64,000 nucleotides of DNA from Paenibacillus_E oryzisoli_A (GTDB taxonomy: Bacteria > Bacillota > Bacilli > Paenibacillales > NBRC-103111), in the NCBI RefSeq assembly GCF_050467285.1, contig NZ_JBCMUN010000009.1:186001-250000 (forward strand). The letters run 5' to 3'. Under the pieces are notes generated by a model. It worked only from the letters and a program-made list of their open reading frames with translations. It was not told where the DNA came from and made no database searches. The position numbers were made by a program, and so were the translations under genes. Position 1 is the stretch's first letter. Every line of letters begins with the position of its first letter. Below are positions 6,342 through 14,473 of this stretch, in pieces.

Positions 6342-7181
6342 TTATCTTAGTGGCAATAGGGTGATGGGCTCAGCTTTACTCAATTGACTCTCGAGTGCAC
6401 GAATATCCTCCTTACTTAAAGGAGTCACGAGCGCAAGTTCCTTCTCCTTCGCTGTTTCTAGCTGCTCACGAGCCTCTTGTGTCCGACCCAACTTTTGAAG
6501 CGTTTGTGCGTAGAAATAATAGGACTCCGCGTGTTTAGGCGTTTTTGCAACCACTTTGGCATACATCTCCGCTGCTTCCTCAAGACGTCCAAGCATGTAG
6601 TAATTCTGCGCCAAATTATCCATAATAGTTAGATCACTATCGTTATAACTATACGCCTCTAAATTGTAGGCAAGCGCTGCTTCTAAGTCTCCATGCAAAA
6701 TTTGAAAATACCCATAATTCCCAAATACCAGCGTATTGTTAACCTCGTTCGCTTGTTCTTGCAAAATTTGCAGAGCTTCGTCTCTTTTACCTTGCAGCCA
6801 ATATACCGTTGCCAGATTGAGCTTCGCCTGCATACGGATCTCCGTTGTTTTGGCGGATTGCAGAACCTCATCGAACATTTGCTCAGCCTTGGAAAGATCG
6901 CCTGTCTTCATTAGCAAATAGCCATATCCAATCTGATGCTTCGGCAAAAAAGCTTTCGAGACATATGCCTTTTCCATCCATATGAGCGCCTTCTCACGAT
7001 CACCCTTCATATAGGCCAAATTGCCCCTCTGCGCATAGAAGCCAGATCGATTTGCATAAATAAAATAACCTAGAATCGCCACAATCGCAGCAACCCCCAC
7101 GAGCCAATTCACCTTAAATCCAATGACAATTACAATAATGACGAGAGCCAGTTTAAGAAAGCTTTTCAGAATCGGCGGCAT
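6342..7181 (-). CDS. Membrane-anchored TPR protein
   Basis: 279 residues. The first 45 hold two short hydrophobic helices (ALVIIVIVIGF and VGVAAIVAILGYFIYA). The rest is a run of about five tetratricopeptide repeats, for example KALIWMEKAYVSKAFLPKHQ, AEQMFDEVL, GDLEAALAYNLEAYS and EEAAEMYAKVVAKTPKHAESYYF. Such proteins act as scaffolds for complexes at the membrane. No catalytic domain is present. It starts with ATG after AAAGGAG. It has no operon partner, and a hairpin at 6289-6322 lies downstream. Confidence 0.85.
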   Translation of the reverse strand: MPPILKSFLKLALVIIVIVIGFKVNWLVGVAAIVAILGYFIYANRSGFYAQRGNLAYMKGDREKALIWMEKAYVSKAFLPKHQIGYGYLLMKTGDLSKAEQMFDEVLQSAKTTEIRMQAKLNLATVYWLQGKRDEALQILQEQANEVNNTLVFGNYGYFQILHGDLEAALAYNLEAYSYNDSDLTIMDNLAQNYYMLGRLEEAAEMYAKVVAKTPKHAESYYFYAQTLQKLGRTQEAREQLETAKEKELALVTPLSKEDIRALESQLSKAEPITLLPLR

Positions 7182-7408
7182 ACTTACTAATCTCCTTTGT
7201 GTACGCTATTAGATTAGTATTATTGTACCAAAAAATTATTCGCTTCTCATAGTTTTGTGGTAAAGTTAGTTTCCTTCGCCGCCGCACTACTTACTTGGAT
7301 GCGTTTTCACTAGATTTGGTCTATTAAACTGTTTCAAATGCCTGTGTCAAGTTCTACAAACGCAAAATATGCTACTGTATTACTTTATATGAAGGTGGTT
7401 GATGATCA

Positions 7409-7783
7409 TTGAAGTGTAGCAGATTGAAGAGTAGCAGTAGTCCAACTGTCAATCGTGTTCGCCACATTATGTCCGGTGTTACGTCTGCCAATCGGGGACA
7501 TCGACATCTGTTCCTGAACTCTTCAGACGTCGTCGTGCTAGTTCCCGGTTCGCACTTTCACACGTTTCACGGGGTGACTACAACGCAAAATGGACATCGG
7601 CATACGTACTCTGGTCGAACAGGCCTGTCCATCAACGGTGTTGGTCCACATGGTGGCGGTCCGAATCACTTTCACCGCTTCACGATAGTATTTACAGAAG
7701 CAAACGGGCACACTCATACCGTATCAGGTACAACTACCAAAAACAGATTTATCCCGAACAGTTCACCCAATTCAATTTTGTGA
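7409..7783 (+). CDS. YmaF-family His-rich protein
   Basis: 124 residues, very rich in His and Gly, built of recurring H-x-H units: GHRHLF, SHFHTFHG, NGHRHTYSG, NHFHRF and NGHTHTVSG. This is the pattern of the YmaF family of Bacillales, short proteins of unknown function; the evenly spaced HxH pairs suggest metal binding in a beta-rich fold. The start is TTG at 7409 with GGTGG ten bases upstream. There is no signal peptide. It is a monocistron followed by a strong terminator. Confidence 0.8.
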   Translation: MKCSRLKSSSSPTVNRVRHIMSGVTSANRGHRHLFLNSSDVVVLVPGSHFHTFHGVTTTQNGHRHTYSGRTGLSINGVGPHGGGPNHFHRFTIVFTEANGHTHTVSGTTTKNRFIPNSSPNSIL

Positions 7784-7824
7784 CACGAATCAACAGGCAA
7801 CCAATTCAGTTCGTATTAAGACAG

Positions 7825-7856
7825 GGAGCAGCACAGTGATGTCTGCTCCTTTTTTG
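7825..7856 (+). terminator. Rho-independent terminator of the YmaF-like gene
   Basis: GGAGCAG (7825-7831) pairs with CTGCTCC (7843-7849), followed by TTTTTTT. Confidence 0.85.
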
Positions 7857-7878
7857 TTATGCTATCGTCGCCAAATTT

Positions 7879-7906
7879 AAAGCGGAGATTTTTGATCTCC
7901 GCTTTT
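7879..7906. terminator. Bidirectional terminator hairpin
   Basis: AAAGCGGAGAT and ATCTCCGCTTT form an 11 bp stem around TTTTG, with A and T tracts on both sides. It can end the leftward transcripts of the ABC operon. Confidence 0.8.
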
Positions 7907-7936
7907 ACATTCAAATTATAACAACTGATTTCTAAA

Positions 7937-8038
7937 TTACTCGCTGTATGGTGTTATCCAAATTTTATAGCTCAACTTTCCATCCACTATATCTGAAGAA
8001 GTATTAACATTAATTCTTATGCCCTTCCCGTATTGCAT
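7937..8038 (-). pseudogene. C-terminal gene fragment, unidentified
   Basis: 33 codons (starting MQYGKGIRINVNTSSD, ending KIWITPYSE-stop) lie just downstream of the ABC permease stop. The composition looks coding and the end looks like a natural C-terminus, but there is no ribosome binding site. Most likely it is the tail of a gene whose front was deleted. The parent family is not recognised. Confidence 0.35.
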
Positions 8039-8047
8039 GCTAGAATG

Positions 8048-8992
8048 TTACGCAGCTACGTCTCTCTTCGTAAACACAAGCCACGCGGTTAGATTGAATA
8101 GAATGAAATAAATGCTCAACATGAGAATTGAAAAATTCATCGTCATCCCCTGCTGAAACGGACGTCCATTAAGATATTGCGATAAGTCAATATTGGCGAA
8201 CAGCACGTATTTACTCCACGCGTAAGGCTGCAGAAGCTCCATAAAGATCATGCCCGCGAAGAGAGCGAAGATCGAGAAGCCAATCGCCATAATGCTGCTG
8301 CGGAAAGCTGTGGAGATCATGAAGGCCATCGTGACAAAAATGACGGTCGATACGCAGTTCAGCAGATATGTCTTCCATAGGTTCCCAAACATATTACTCT
8401 CAACGATGATGCCAGCATCATTCATGCTTACCAGCGGCATGTTCCAGTGCTCAAACTGATAGAGCAGCCCGTTCAATAGAACGGAAACGATAAATAGGAT
8501 GACGAGCAGGAGCAAACCAAATATAATCATCGATAAATATTTCGATACTAAAATTTTAGTACGGTTCGCAGGCCTTATCAGCAGCAGCTTGATCGTCCCC
8601 GTCGTGAATTCCCCAGCCAAGCTATCCCCCGCTACGATGACGGTGAACAACGTGATTAAGATAATTAACTCCGCCGAAGTATCAATACCGTTCCACATCG
8701 TCCCGCCTTCCGGGTGAATATTATGTTCCAGGTGGTAATCGAATATGGCTAATCTCTCTTGAATGTACGCTCGATTCTCCTCACTCAGTTTCGGCTCATT
8801 TAGCCTTTCGGTGAGCTCCTGTTTCTGCTCAACCACGTGATTCCGCCATGCATCCGTTTCTCCCGATTTATCATCGTAATACCAATCCATGAAACTGCCA
8901 AGGAATACAATTGCAATCATAATGGCGACCATGAGCCATGTACGTACTCGCCGATATAGCTTCATATTTTCGTTCAGAATTAAATTAACCAA
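8048..8992 (-). CDS. ABC-2 type transporter permease
   Basis: Integral membrane protein of 314 residues with about six helices. The first (around 20-40) is followed by a charged loop of about 70 residues (QKQELTERLNEPKLSEENRAYIQERL) that should face outside. Then comes the ABC-2 core with the AGEFTTGTIKLLLIRPANRTKILVSK-type coupling segment. The TTG at 8992 has GGAGGTG six bases upstream and is preferred to the GTG three codons earlier. The start overlaps the ATPase gene by eight bases, so the two are translationally coupled. With that ATPase it makes an exporter of the YxlFG/BcrAB kind, possibly for peptides or antibiotics. Confidence 0.85.
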   Translation of the reverse strand: MVNLILNENMKLYRRVRTWLMVAIMIAIVFLGSFMDWYYDDKSGETDAWRNHVVEQKQELTERLNEPKLSEENRAYIQERLAIFDYHLEHNIHPEGGTMWNGIDTSAELIILITLFTVIVAGDSLAGEFTTGTIKLLLIRPANRTKILVSKYLSMIIFGLLLLVILFIVSVLLNGLLYQFEHWNMPLVSMNDAGIIVESNMFGNLWKTYLLNCVSTVIFVTMAFMISTAFRSSIMAIGFSIFALFAGMIFMELLQPYAWSKYVLFANIDLSQYLNGRPFQQGMTMNFSILMLSIYFILFNLTAWLVFTKRDVAA

Positions 8993-9917
8993 CTTGTTCA
9001 CCTCCCGTCATTTCCAAGAACCGATCTTCCAGCGATTGTCGAACCACTTGAACCCCAAAGATGCGCACATCCTGACGCATGAGATGAGCTAGAATGTCAG
9101 GTATATAATCCCGCTCGGTCACGAGTTCCACACCCTCCGGAACGACTTTCACCTCTTTTATGCCAGTCATCCCCGCGATAGCTGCATGAGCCCGTTCAGA
9201 CGGCGAAGCTTCGATCAGATACGTTTGCGTTCCATCCTTCGATTCTTGCATGAAATCTTGGATCGTCTTCACATCGACAAGTTTCCCCTGCTGAAGGATC
9301 GCCACGCGGTCACACATTAGCTCCATTTCGCTCAGCAAATGGCTGGACACGATCACCGTGATGCCTTCAGTTCGCGTCAAATACCGCAAGTAATCGCGGA
9401 GTTCACGAATCCCCGCAGGGTCCAAACCATTCGTAGGCTCATCCAAAATGAGCAGTGACGGCCTGTGGAGCAACGCTTGCGCCACACCCAATCGCTGACG
9501 CATACCCAGCGAGTACTTCTTCACTTTGTCATGAATCCGCTTCTCCAGCCTTACCAACTTGACGACTTCGTCGATCCGCTCCTTCGTCACCCCTGGCACC
9601 ATGCGTGCATAATGAACTAAGTTGTGATAACCGCTCAAGTACTTGTACATCTCAGGGTTCTCGACAATGGCACCAACATGGCGAATAGCCTGCTCGAATT
9701 CATTTGAAATGTTCTTTCCTTTAATTACAATTTCACCCTGTGTAATAGACATTAAGCCAACCATTATGCGGATGGTTGTCGTCTTTCCAGCGCCGTTAGG
9801 CCCCAGGAATCCGAATATTTCGCCTTTCGGCACGTCGAAAGTCAAATTATCAATGACTTTGGTACGGCCAATTCGCTTCGTAACACCGCGCAGACTTACG
9901 ATAGGCTCATTACTCAT
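8985..9917 (-). CDS. ABC transporter ATP-binding protein (BcrA-like)
   Basis: 310-residue ABC ATPase. Walker A is GPNGAGKTT (about 39-47), the signature is YSLGMRQRLG (about 138), Walker B is LLILDEPTNGLDP (about 157-169) and the switch His is in VSSHLLSEME. The C-terminal 80 residues form the extra domain usual for drug and lantibiotic exporters of the BcrA/CcmA group. It starts with ATG after AAAAGGAG at seven bases. It is the fifth gene of the YtrA-led operon and partners the permease at 8048-8992. Confidence 0.92.
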   Translation of the reverse strand: MSNEPIVSLRGVTKRIGRTKVIDNLTFDVPKGEIFGFLGPNGAGKTTTIRIMVGLMSITQGEIVIKGKNISNEFEQAIRHVGAIVENPEMYKYLSGYHNLVHYARMVPGVTKERIDEVVKLVRLEKRIHDKVKKYSLGMRQRLGVAQALLHRPSLLILDEPTNGLDPAGIRELRDYLRYLTRTEGITVIVSSHLLSEMELMCDRVAILQQGKLVDVKTIQDFMQESKDGTQTYLIEASPSERAHAAIAGMTGIKEVKVVPEGVELVTERDYIPDILAHLMRQDVRIFGVQVVRQSLEDRFLEMTGGEQVG

Positions 9918-9944
9918 ACGTCTTCTCCTTTTCCCATTTGTTCA

Positions 9945-11024
9945 TTATTTGCCTTGAACGATCAAGTCGCCTGACTTCATCCTGATGTCTACTTTTCTTG
10001 TTCCTTTGCCCACGATGCCGCTCATGTGGGTTTCATATTCGCTGTCCTTCACATTTTGAATGGGCAGCGGAAGCAGTGTCTGAATGCGTCCCCCACTTAC
10101 CGCAGCATCCAGCGTATACCCCTCATCCTTCGGTAAAATGAAGGTCATATTGCCGCCTGCTTTCGACACAATTTGGGTATCTCCCTGCATATGATCGAAT
10201 TGCATATCGGTACCGCGACCATTCACATCCACGAAGCCCTTTATTTCCCGGAAATAAACCGATCCATATTGCGTTTTCCCAGTAACTTTACCCGTAATGT
10301 CCGTTAAATACGTAGTACTCGATTGGTTATCCAACACCAAATTCCCTTGGGTATGGTCCATATTCACTTTACTAGAGCGGCTAACTAGATCCACATTGCC
10401 CGTGATATCGGCGATATAAAGGGTGCCGTATGTGGATTTCACCGATAGCTCTCCCTTTACATCCACGATTTCCATAAGGCCGCTTACGGAGGAAGCCGAC
10501 ACATTCCCACTCACGCCGCTGATTCGTACAGTCCCATCTTCATTCTGAATCACCGCTTTCATACCATCAGGCAGAGAGAGCACATAATCAACGGATACAT
10601 AATCTGGATCGATAGACTTGCCATTCGCCTTCGTCATAAGGGAAAGTTGTCCATTCTGAATGTTCTCTTCTACTTTGACCGCTTCTCGTCGGCGATTAGC
10701 TGCCTCTGAATTCGCCCCTGTTGCGGTTATCGTATAGTCCAACCGGATGTTGGAGGAATCTGAACGCATCAGCGTTACTTTGCCTCTACGACTCGCAAGC
10801 AGCACTTCTTGGATGTCTTTCTTCGCGATCTCCGATTGAAGCTGAGCGGTTACGGTAAAGGCGCGATTAGCCCCGCTAATCTCTTTCATCTTTTGTTCAT
10901 TCACAAATTGCTTACCAAAGCGTTCAAAGATGTCTTCCTCGAAGAACGTAATATCAAAGACGGAGAGCAAGAATAGAAACGCAACCGAGGCGAGAAGAAC
11001 ACTCCTTTTTTGGCTGACAAACAT
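9945..11024 (-). CDS. DUF4097-family envelope beta-repeat protein
   Basis: 359 residues. A signal anchor (RSVLLASVAFLFLLSVFDITFF) comes first. It is followed by a long run of short beta strands with alternating polar and apolar residues, such as VKGELSVKSTYGTLYIAD, ITGNVDLVSRSSKVNMD and GKTQYGSVYF, typical of the DUF4097 (putative adhesin, right-handed beta-helix) domain. DUF4097 genes often accompany ABC exporters and envelope-stress regulators in Firmicutes. The ATG at 11024 follows GGAGGTG directly after the upstream permease stop, so it is co-translated in the operon. The function is unknown; it is probably membrane-anchored and faces outward. Confidence 0.8.
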   Translation of the reverse strand: MFVSQKRSVLLASVAFLFLLSVFDITFFEEDIFERFGKQFVNEQKMKEISGANRAFTVTAQLQSEIAKKDIQEVLLASRRGKVTLMRSDSSNIRLDYTITATGANSEAANRRREAVKVEENIQNGQLSLMTKANGKSIDPDYVSVDYVLSLPDGMKAVIQNEDGTVRISGVSGNVSASSVSGLMEIVDVKGELSVKSTYGTLYIADITGNVDLVSRSSKVNMDHTQGNLVLDNQSSTTYLTDITGKVTGKTQYGSVYFREIKGFVDVNGRGTDMQFDHMQGDTQIVSKAGGNMTFILPKDEGYTLDAAVSGGRIQTLLPLPIQNVKDSEYETHMSGIVGKGTRKVDIRMKSGDLIVQGK

Positions 11025-11026
11025 CC

Positions 11027-11773
11027 TCACACCTCCACTTCTTTCTCAAAAATAAACCCATTTAGCGCCGTTAAACCAACGCAAAGCAGAGAAATTCCTA
11101 TAATTGCACCCGAGTGTAAGAAAACCACATCAGATGATGCCTGTCCGCCAATCCCCATTTCTGGCATCCAAGCCAGAAGAGCAGCTAGCAAAGGGCTAAT
11201 CCGCAGAACTAGCCATAGGATACCGAGAAATGCGATTAGCATCACAATCCATTTAAATTTAGCGACAAGCTGGCCGCATAGATAGGTAAACTGCACCAAG
11301 ATTAGCAGCAACAGGAGGGTTAGAAGTCCCATCCAAAAGAAGTTCCCCGCAATAGTAAGCAGGTTAGGCATAATCGAAGACCAATCCTCGCTTACGGTTA
11401 ACTCTCCCCACTGGGTCCGGAGCAGCAGAATGGCATAGCTAGCCGCGATCCATACACAGGATAGAATAAGCAGCGTCATAACCGCCGCCAGCTTTACTGT
11501 CAGCACCTTCCACCCTCGAATCGGCAACGAAAGGAGAAGATAAATGGAGTTCGATTTCCACTCCGTATAGAGTTGATAGTAGCCCGTACCCAAAGCTATC
11601 GCAGCTAGAAATAGATAGGGCATCATGAGTGCTAGCACCATGGTGACATCCATGTCGATGACGGCACTTTTAAAGAGAACAATCAGATGCATAAGTAGAA
11701 CTGCCACCGCAAAAATGCCATATAGGGGGAGTATACTCTTTACTTCTTTTCTAAATAGATTCCAAGCGGCCAT
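11027..11773 (-). CDS. ABC transporter permease (YtrC/D-like)
   Basis: 248 residues with about six membrane helices spread evenly (for example GIFAVAVLLMHLIVLF, MMPYLFLAAIALGTGYYQLY and LLTLLLLLILVQFTYL) and no large soluble domain. The sequence YTEWKSNSIYLLLSLPIRGWKVLTVK is the typical ABC-2 coupling segment, where the cytosolic loop meets the ATPase. The ATG comes directly after the ATPase stop codon (TAGATG). With the ATPase at 11774-12487 it forms the first of two exporters in the operon, as in ytr operons of Bacillus and Paenibacillus, which respond to cell-wall antibiotics. Confidence 0.82.
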   Translation of the reverse strand: MAAWNLFRKEVKSILPLYGIFAVAVLLMHLIVLFKSAVIDMDVTMVLALMMPYLFLAAIALGTGYYQLYTEWKSNSIYLLLSLPIRGWKVLTVKLAAVMTLLILSCVWIAASYAILLLRTQWGELTVSEDWSSIMPNLLTIAGNFFWMGLLTLLLLLILVQFTYLCGQLVAKFKWIVMLIAFLGILWLVLRISPLLAALLAWMPEMGIGGQASSDVVFLHSGAIIGISLLCVGLTALNGFIFEKEVEV

Positions 11774-12487
11774 CTACCCGTACACCTTCTCCCATATGTT
11801 TTCTAACGAACAACCGTATGTCGCGCGCAAATTTTCAGTGGAGTCAAATATCGTAATCTGGCCATTCTGTAGAAAAATGACATCGTCAAACATCGGTTCC
11901 GATTCATTCACCGAATGGGTAGACAGTACGATCGTCTGCTCCTCGGACTGGAACTCGCTAATAATGGAACGAATGATTTTTGCCCGTGACGAAGGATCAA
12001 TGCCGGAGAACGGCTCGTCTAGCAGCACAAGCGGAACCTTACGAGACAAAGCAGCGATCAGCTTTAACCTAGCTCGCATCCCCTTCGAGAGATTTCGAAC
12101 CTTCTGGTTTTCGTCCAACTCCATCTTAAGAAGCAATGCTACTGCCTTCTCTTCCTCCCAATCGGTATAAAATCCAGCGATAAAACGCAATGTTTCCTTC
12201 ACCGTCATCCACCCGTAGAGATGGTCAATTTCAGGTAAGTATGCCACATGCTGCTTATTGTGCACATCAGGCTTTCTGCCGCCTATGAGAATGCTGCCTG
12301 AAGTCGGATAAATTAAACCGGCCAGCATCTTGAGCAAGGTTGATTTGCCGCTGCCATTTGGCCCCAGCAAGCCAACAATCGTGCCCTTTCGGATCTGAAG
12401 ATCAATCCCTCTTACGGCTTGTTTTAATAAATATTTCTTATGTATAGCCTTCAATTCGATCATATACGGATTCTCTGAATTGGACAC
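11774..12487 (-). CDS. ytrB: ABC transporter ATP-binding protein (YtrB-like)
   Basis: 237-residue ABC ATPase: Walker A GPNGSGKST (about 40-48), signature NLSKGMRARLKL (about 132), Walker B PLVLLDEPFSGIDP and switch His in LSTHSVNE. The start is GTG 12487 with AAGGAGGG eight bases upstream, three bases from the GntR gene. Membership of the YtrB group is inferred from position right behind a YtrA-type regulator and from the short length without extra domain. A 35-codon scrap of this gene around the signature motif is found at 14.3 kb fused to a scrap of the GntR gene. Confidence 0.85.
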   Translation of the reverse strand: MSNSENPYMIELKAIHKKYLLKQAVRGIDLQIRKGTIVGLLGPNGSGKSTLLKMLAGLIYPTSGSILIGGRKPDVHNKQHVAYLPEIDHLYGWMTVKETLRFIAGFYTDWEEEKAVALLLKMELDENQKVRNLSKGMRARLKLIAALSRKVPLVLLDEPFSGIDPSSRAKIIRSIISEFQSEEQTIVLSTHSVNESEPMFDDVIFLQNGQITIFDSTENLRATYGCSLENIWEKVYG

Positions 12488-12490
12488 GAT

Positions 12491-12859
12491 TTATCCCTCC
12501 TTGTTTAACGTATCACGGAGCATATGCGCCATTTCTTCCGGCTCAATGCCCAGACCGCGCATGTCTTCAATAAATTGCTGAACCGCGGCTTGCGCCATTT
12601 CGGAACGAATTGATTGCAAGATTGCAGGATCATTCTTGATAAAAGTACCCTGTCCTCGCAATGTCTCCGTCAATCCTTCTCGTTCCATCTCTTGGTAAGC
12701 CCGCATTACCGTGTTCGGATTCACTTGTAAAAGTTGCGCTTGTTCCTTGTGAGATGGAATTTTGTCCCCAGGCTTTAGCTCGCCTCTGGCTAGCGCTTTC
12801 TTGACCTCATCGACCATCTGCAAGTAAATCGGTTTCGGGCTGTTAAAATTAAGCTGCAC
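12491..12859 (-). CDS. ytrA: GntR-family repressor, YtrA subfamily
   Basis: 122 residues: a winged-helix GntR domain (KPIYLQMVDEVKKALARGEL, then NPNTVMRAYQEMEREGL) and a short helical tail of about 50 residues in place of a large effector domain. This is the mark of the YtrA subfamily. These repressors control the ABC exporter operons they head and are relieved by cell-wall-active antibiotics in B. subtilis. The GTG at 12859 has AGGAGGG seven bases upstream. A perfect palindrome 26 bases upstream (12885-12914) is its likely operator, giving autoregulation. Confidence 0.9.
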   Translation of the reverse strand: MQLNFNSPKPIYLQMVDEVKKALARGELKPGDKIPSHKEQAQLLQVNPNTVMRAYQEMEREGLTETLRGQGTFIKNDPAILQSIRSEMAQAAVQQFIEDMRGLGIEPEEMAHMLRDTLNKEG

Positions 12860-12884
12860 GGTCCTACCCTCCTCTGCACCGCAA

Positions 12885-12914
12885 AACAGTACACTAGTGA
12901 ACTAGTGTACTGTT
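12885..12914. promoter_or_regulatory. Operator for the YtrA-type repressor
   Basis: Perfect inverted repeat AACAGTACACTAGT-GA-ACTAGTGTACTGTT (14 bp arms). It contains GTACACTAGT/ACTAGTGTAC, very like the known YtrA-type operators (AGTGTAC..GTACACT class). It lies just upstream of the GntR start and should cover the promoter region. Confidence 0.85.
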
Positions 12915-12989
12915 AGAATATTTCTATTTTCTCAGATTGTCAATCCTGAATTTCACAAATAACGCTTGAATATGATTCTGTCGGGAATG

Positions 12990-13031
12990 GGATCAAGTTC
13001 TTGTCATTAGGTTTTGACAAGAACTTGATCC
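12990..13031. repeat. Perfect 16 bp inverted repeat
   Basis: GGATCAAGTTCTTGTC (12990-13005) and GACAAGAACTTGATCC (13016-13031) around ATTAGGTTTT. An A-rich tract follows. The arms contain CAAGTTCTTGTC, related to the TGTTCTTGTC motif repeated in the window. It can form a strong stem; it is either a terminator-like element or two head-to-head copies of the repeat. Confidence 0.7.
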
Positions 13032-13040
13032 TATAAAATA

Positions 13041-13101
13041 AAAAAAACCGCGATTTACGCGGCATTAATGAAAGTAATTTATTCCTAGGACTATGTTCTT
13101 G
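13041..13101 (-). terminator. GC-hairpin terminator with AAGAACATAG motif
   Basis: On the minus strand CCAAGAACATAG (13090-13101) is followed after about 26 bases by GCCGCGTAAATCGCGG and a run of T (13041-13047). The arrangement is the same as at 1844-1890 and 53081-53127. No clear minus-strand gene precedes it here, so it may mark a lost gene. The rest of 12915-13278 shows no convincing gene. Confidence 0.5.
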
Positions 13102-13278
13102 GATAACATTTGCTGAAGCGTCATAAATATCATCCTTATGGAATACCACTTCCGATGATGTGGAAGGGCGAAACAGGGGCTCAGGTTTATGAAAAATGCT
13201 CATTTCAGTATGAAATGTATTTTTTTGTTGAATACTATACTATTAAGTTGATATTGTGATCAAAAGAAGGAGCATAGA

Positions 13279-14181
13279 ATGAAATATTTCTGGACCAATA
13301 CAATTTGGTATATAATTTTAGGAATTGTCTCTATTATTGAACTAACTTTTGGGATAATTAACAACAAAAGAAAAAAGATTTTATTGGGTTTGTTTATTAG
13401 TATTGTGGGAGCAACTGTTATGTGTGAAATCATTATCATGGCTGACTTTAAGTCTTATTCATACTACCCAAAGATTTTACCAGAATCATGGCAACATTTT
13501 AAGCTTCCTCATGCTGAATATTATTGGCACAATGAATCGATTATTGGTAATTATTTTTCACAGGTGTCTGTATCAGCAACAGCTATTTTGCTAGCAGCTC
13601 GTAATCTAAAGTTTTATTGGTATGTAATTAGTACCATTCTATACTGCCTAGTAGAAGAGTTGTTTTTATTTTTAGGTATTTATAGTCATAATTGGTACCG
13701 GACATGGATGACATTTGTTGGTCTTATCATTCTTTTTGGTTTAACAAAATTAATATATATGAAAAGCCTAAAAGGAAACGGCCGAGTTTTGAATTTTATT
13801 TATATTTTGTTTGGATTATTGGGTATAAATTGGTTCACATCACCTGGCTGGTTCATGTATTTGTTTGGAGTTCAGACGTTAACAGCCAATTGGTTTTCGA
13901 CCCCTTCCGCCAATGCAGCTTCGATGTATGCCGGTTTAACATTTTTACAGGGAATTACTGCAATGACCACATATTTTTTAAAGCCTAAGTGGTGGTGGTA
14001 TATTATTGTATCAGGTTTTCTCTTCTTGCAACATTATCTGTTATATATATTTAATTTAAACGTCTTTAAGTATTGGTGGGGGTTTGGTGTGTTTTCTACT
14101 ACATGGATTTTGGGAACATGGTTGCAAATCTATATTTTGGATAAACTTTATGATGGCACCAGCAATAAGAGTTTCAGGTAA
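13279..14181 (+). CDS. Multi-pass membrane protein, AT-rich, unidentified
   Basis: 300 residues with about eight to nine predicted helices, rich in Tyr, Trp and Phe (for example TLTANWFSTPSANAASMY and PKWWWYIIVSGFLFLQ). It has a good start: ATG after AGAAGGAGC at eight bases. The middle part (YCLVEELFLFLGIYSHNWYRTWM) faintly recalls CBO0543-type membrane proteins, but I do not assign it. No catalytic motif is obvious. Codon and base use are clearly more AT-rich than the neighbouring genes. It sits between a hairpin and a mosaic of gene scraps, which suggests acquisition by transfer into a rearrangement-prone spot. Confidence 0.7.
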   Translation: MKYFWTNTIWYIILGIVSIIELTFGIINNKRKKILLGLFISIVGATVMCEIIIMADFKSYSYYPKILPESWQHFKLPHAEYYWHNESIIGNYFSQVSVSATAILLAARNLKFYWYVISTILYCLVEELFLFLGIYSHNWYRTWMTFVGLIILFGLTKLIYMKSLKGNGRVLNFIYILFGLLGINWFTSPGWFMYLFGVQTLTANWFSTPSANAASMYAGLTFLQGITAMTTYFLKPKWWWYIIVSGFLFLQHYLLYIFNLNVFKYWWGFGVFSTTWILGTWLQIYILDKLYDGTSNKSFR

Positions 14182-14232
14182 GCGAAATGGAACAGGTAGC
14201 AAATCTCCTTATTAGAGTAGCTAATACTTTAG

Positions 14233-14420
14233 ATTCAAGCCCATCTTCTTGAATAATTGTGCTAAGTCAGATACTGCTACTTTTCCTTTTTTGACCGGAC
14301 CGTCTTGCTAGCTCGCATCCCCTTCGAGAGATTCCACACCTTCTCGTTTTCGTCCAATGCCTCCGTCAACCCCTCCCGTTCCATCTCTTGGTAAGCCCGC
14401 ATTACCGTGCTACTTCCGAA
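14233..14420 (-). pseudogene. Mosaic of gene scraps (GntR + ABC ATPase + third tail)
   Basis: Read leftward: a piece nearly identical to the GntR gene (14370-14413; TVMRAYQEMEREGLTE, cf. 12670-12715), then a piece nearly identical to the ABC ATPase signature region (14305-14356; LDENEKVWNLSKGMRA, cf. 12071-12120). A C-terminus of an unknown protein follows (VAVSDLAQLFKKMGLNLKY-stop, 14233-14292). The first two are joined in frame into a chimeric open frame (14277-14477) that has no ribosome binding site. The order is that of the ytr-like operon with everything between deleted, so this looks like the remains of a second, partly lost copy. No function is expected. Confidence 0.75.
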
Positions 14421-14473
14421 CTCGACGCGGGAGACTGCTTTGGAGTGACGATCTCTGTTTGAAGCAGATGCTT

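Noticed and set aside
12940..13203. 87-codon minus-strand open frame
   Set aside because: It reads straight through the GC hairpin terminator and the 16 bp palindrome and has no ribosome binding site; composition is not coding-like.
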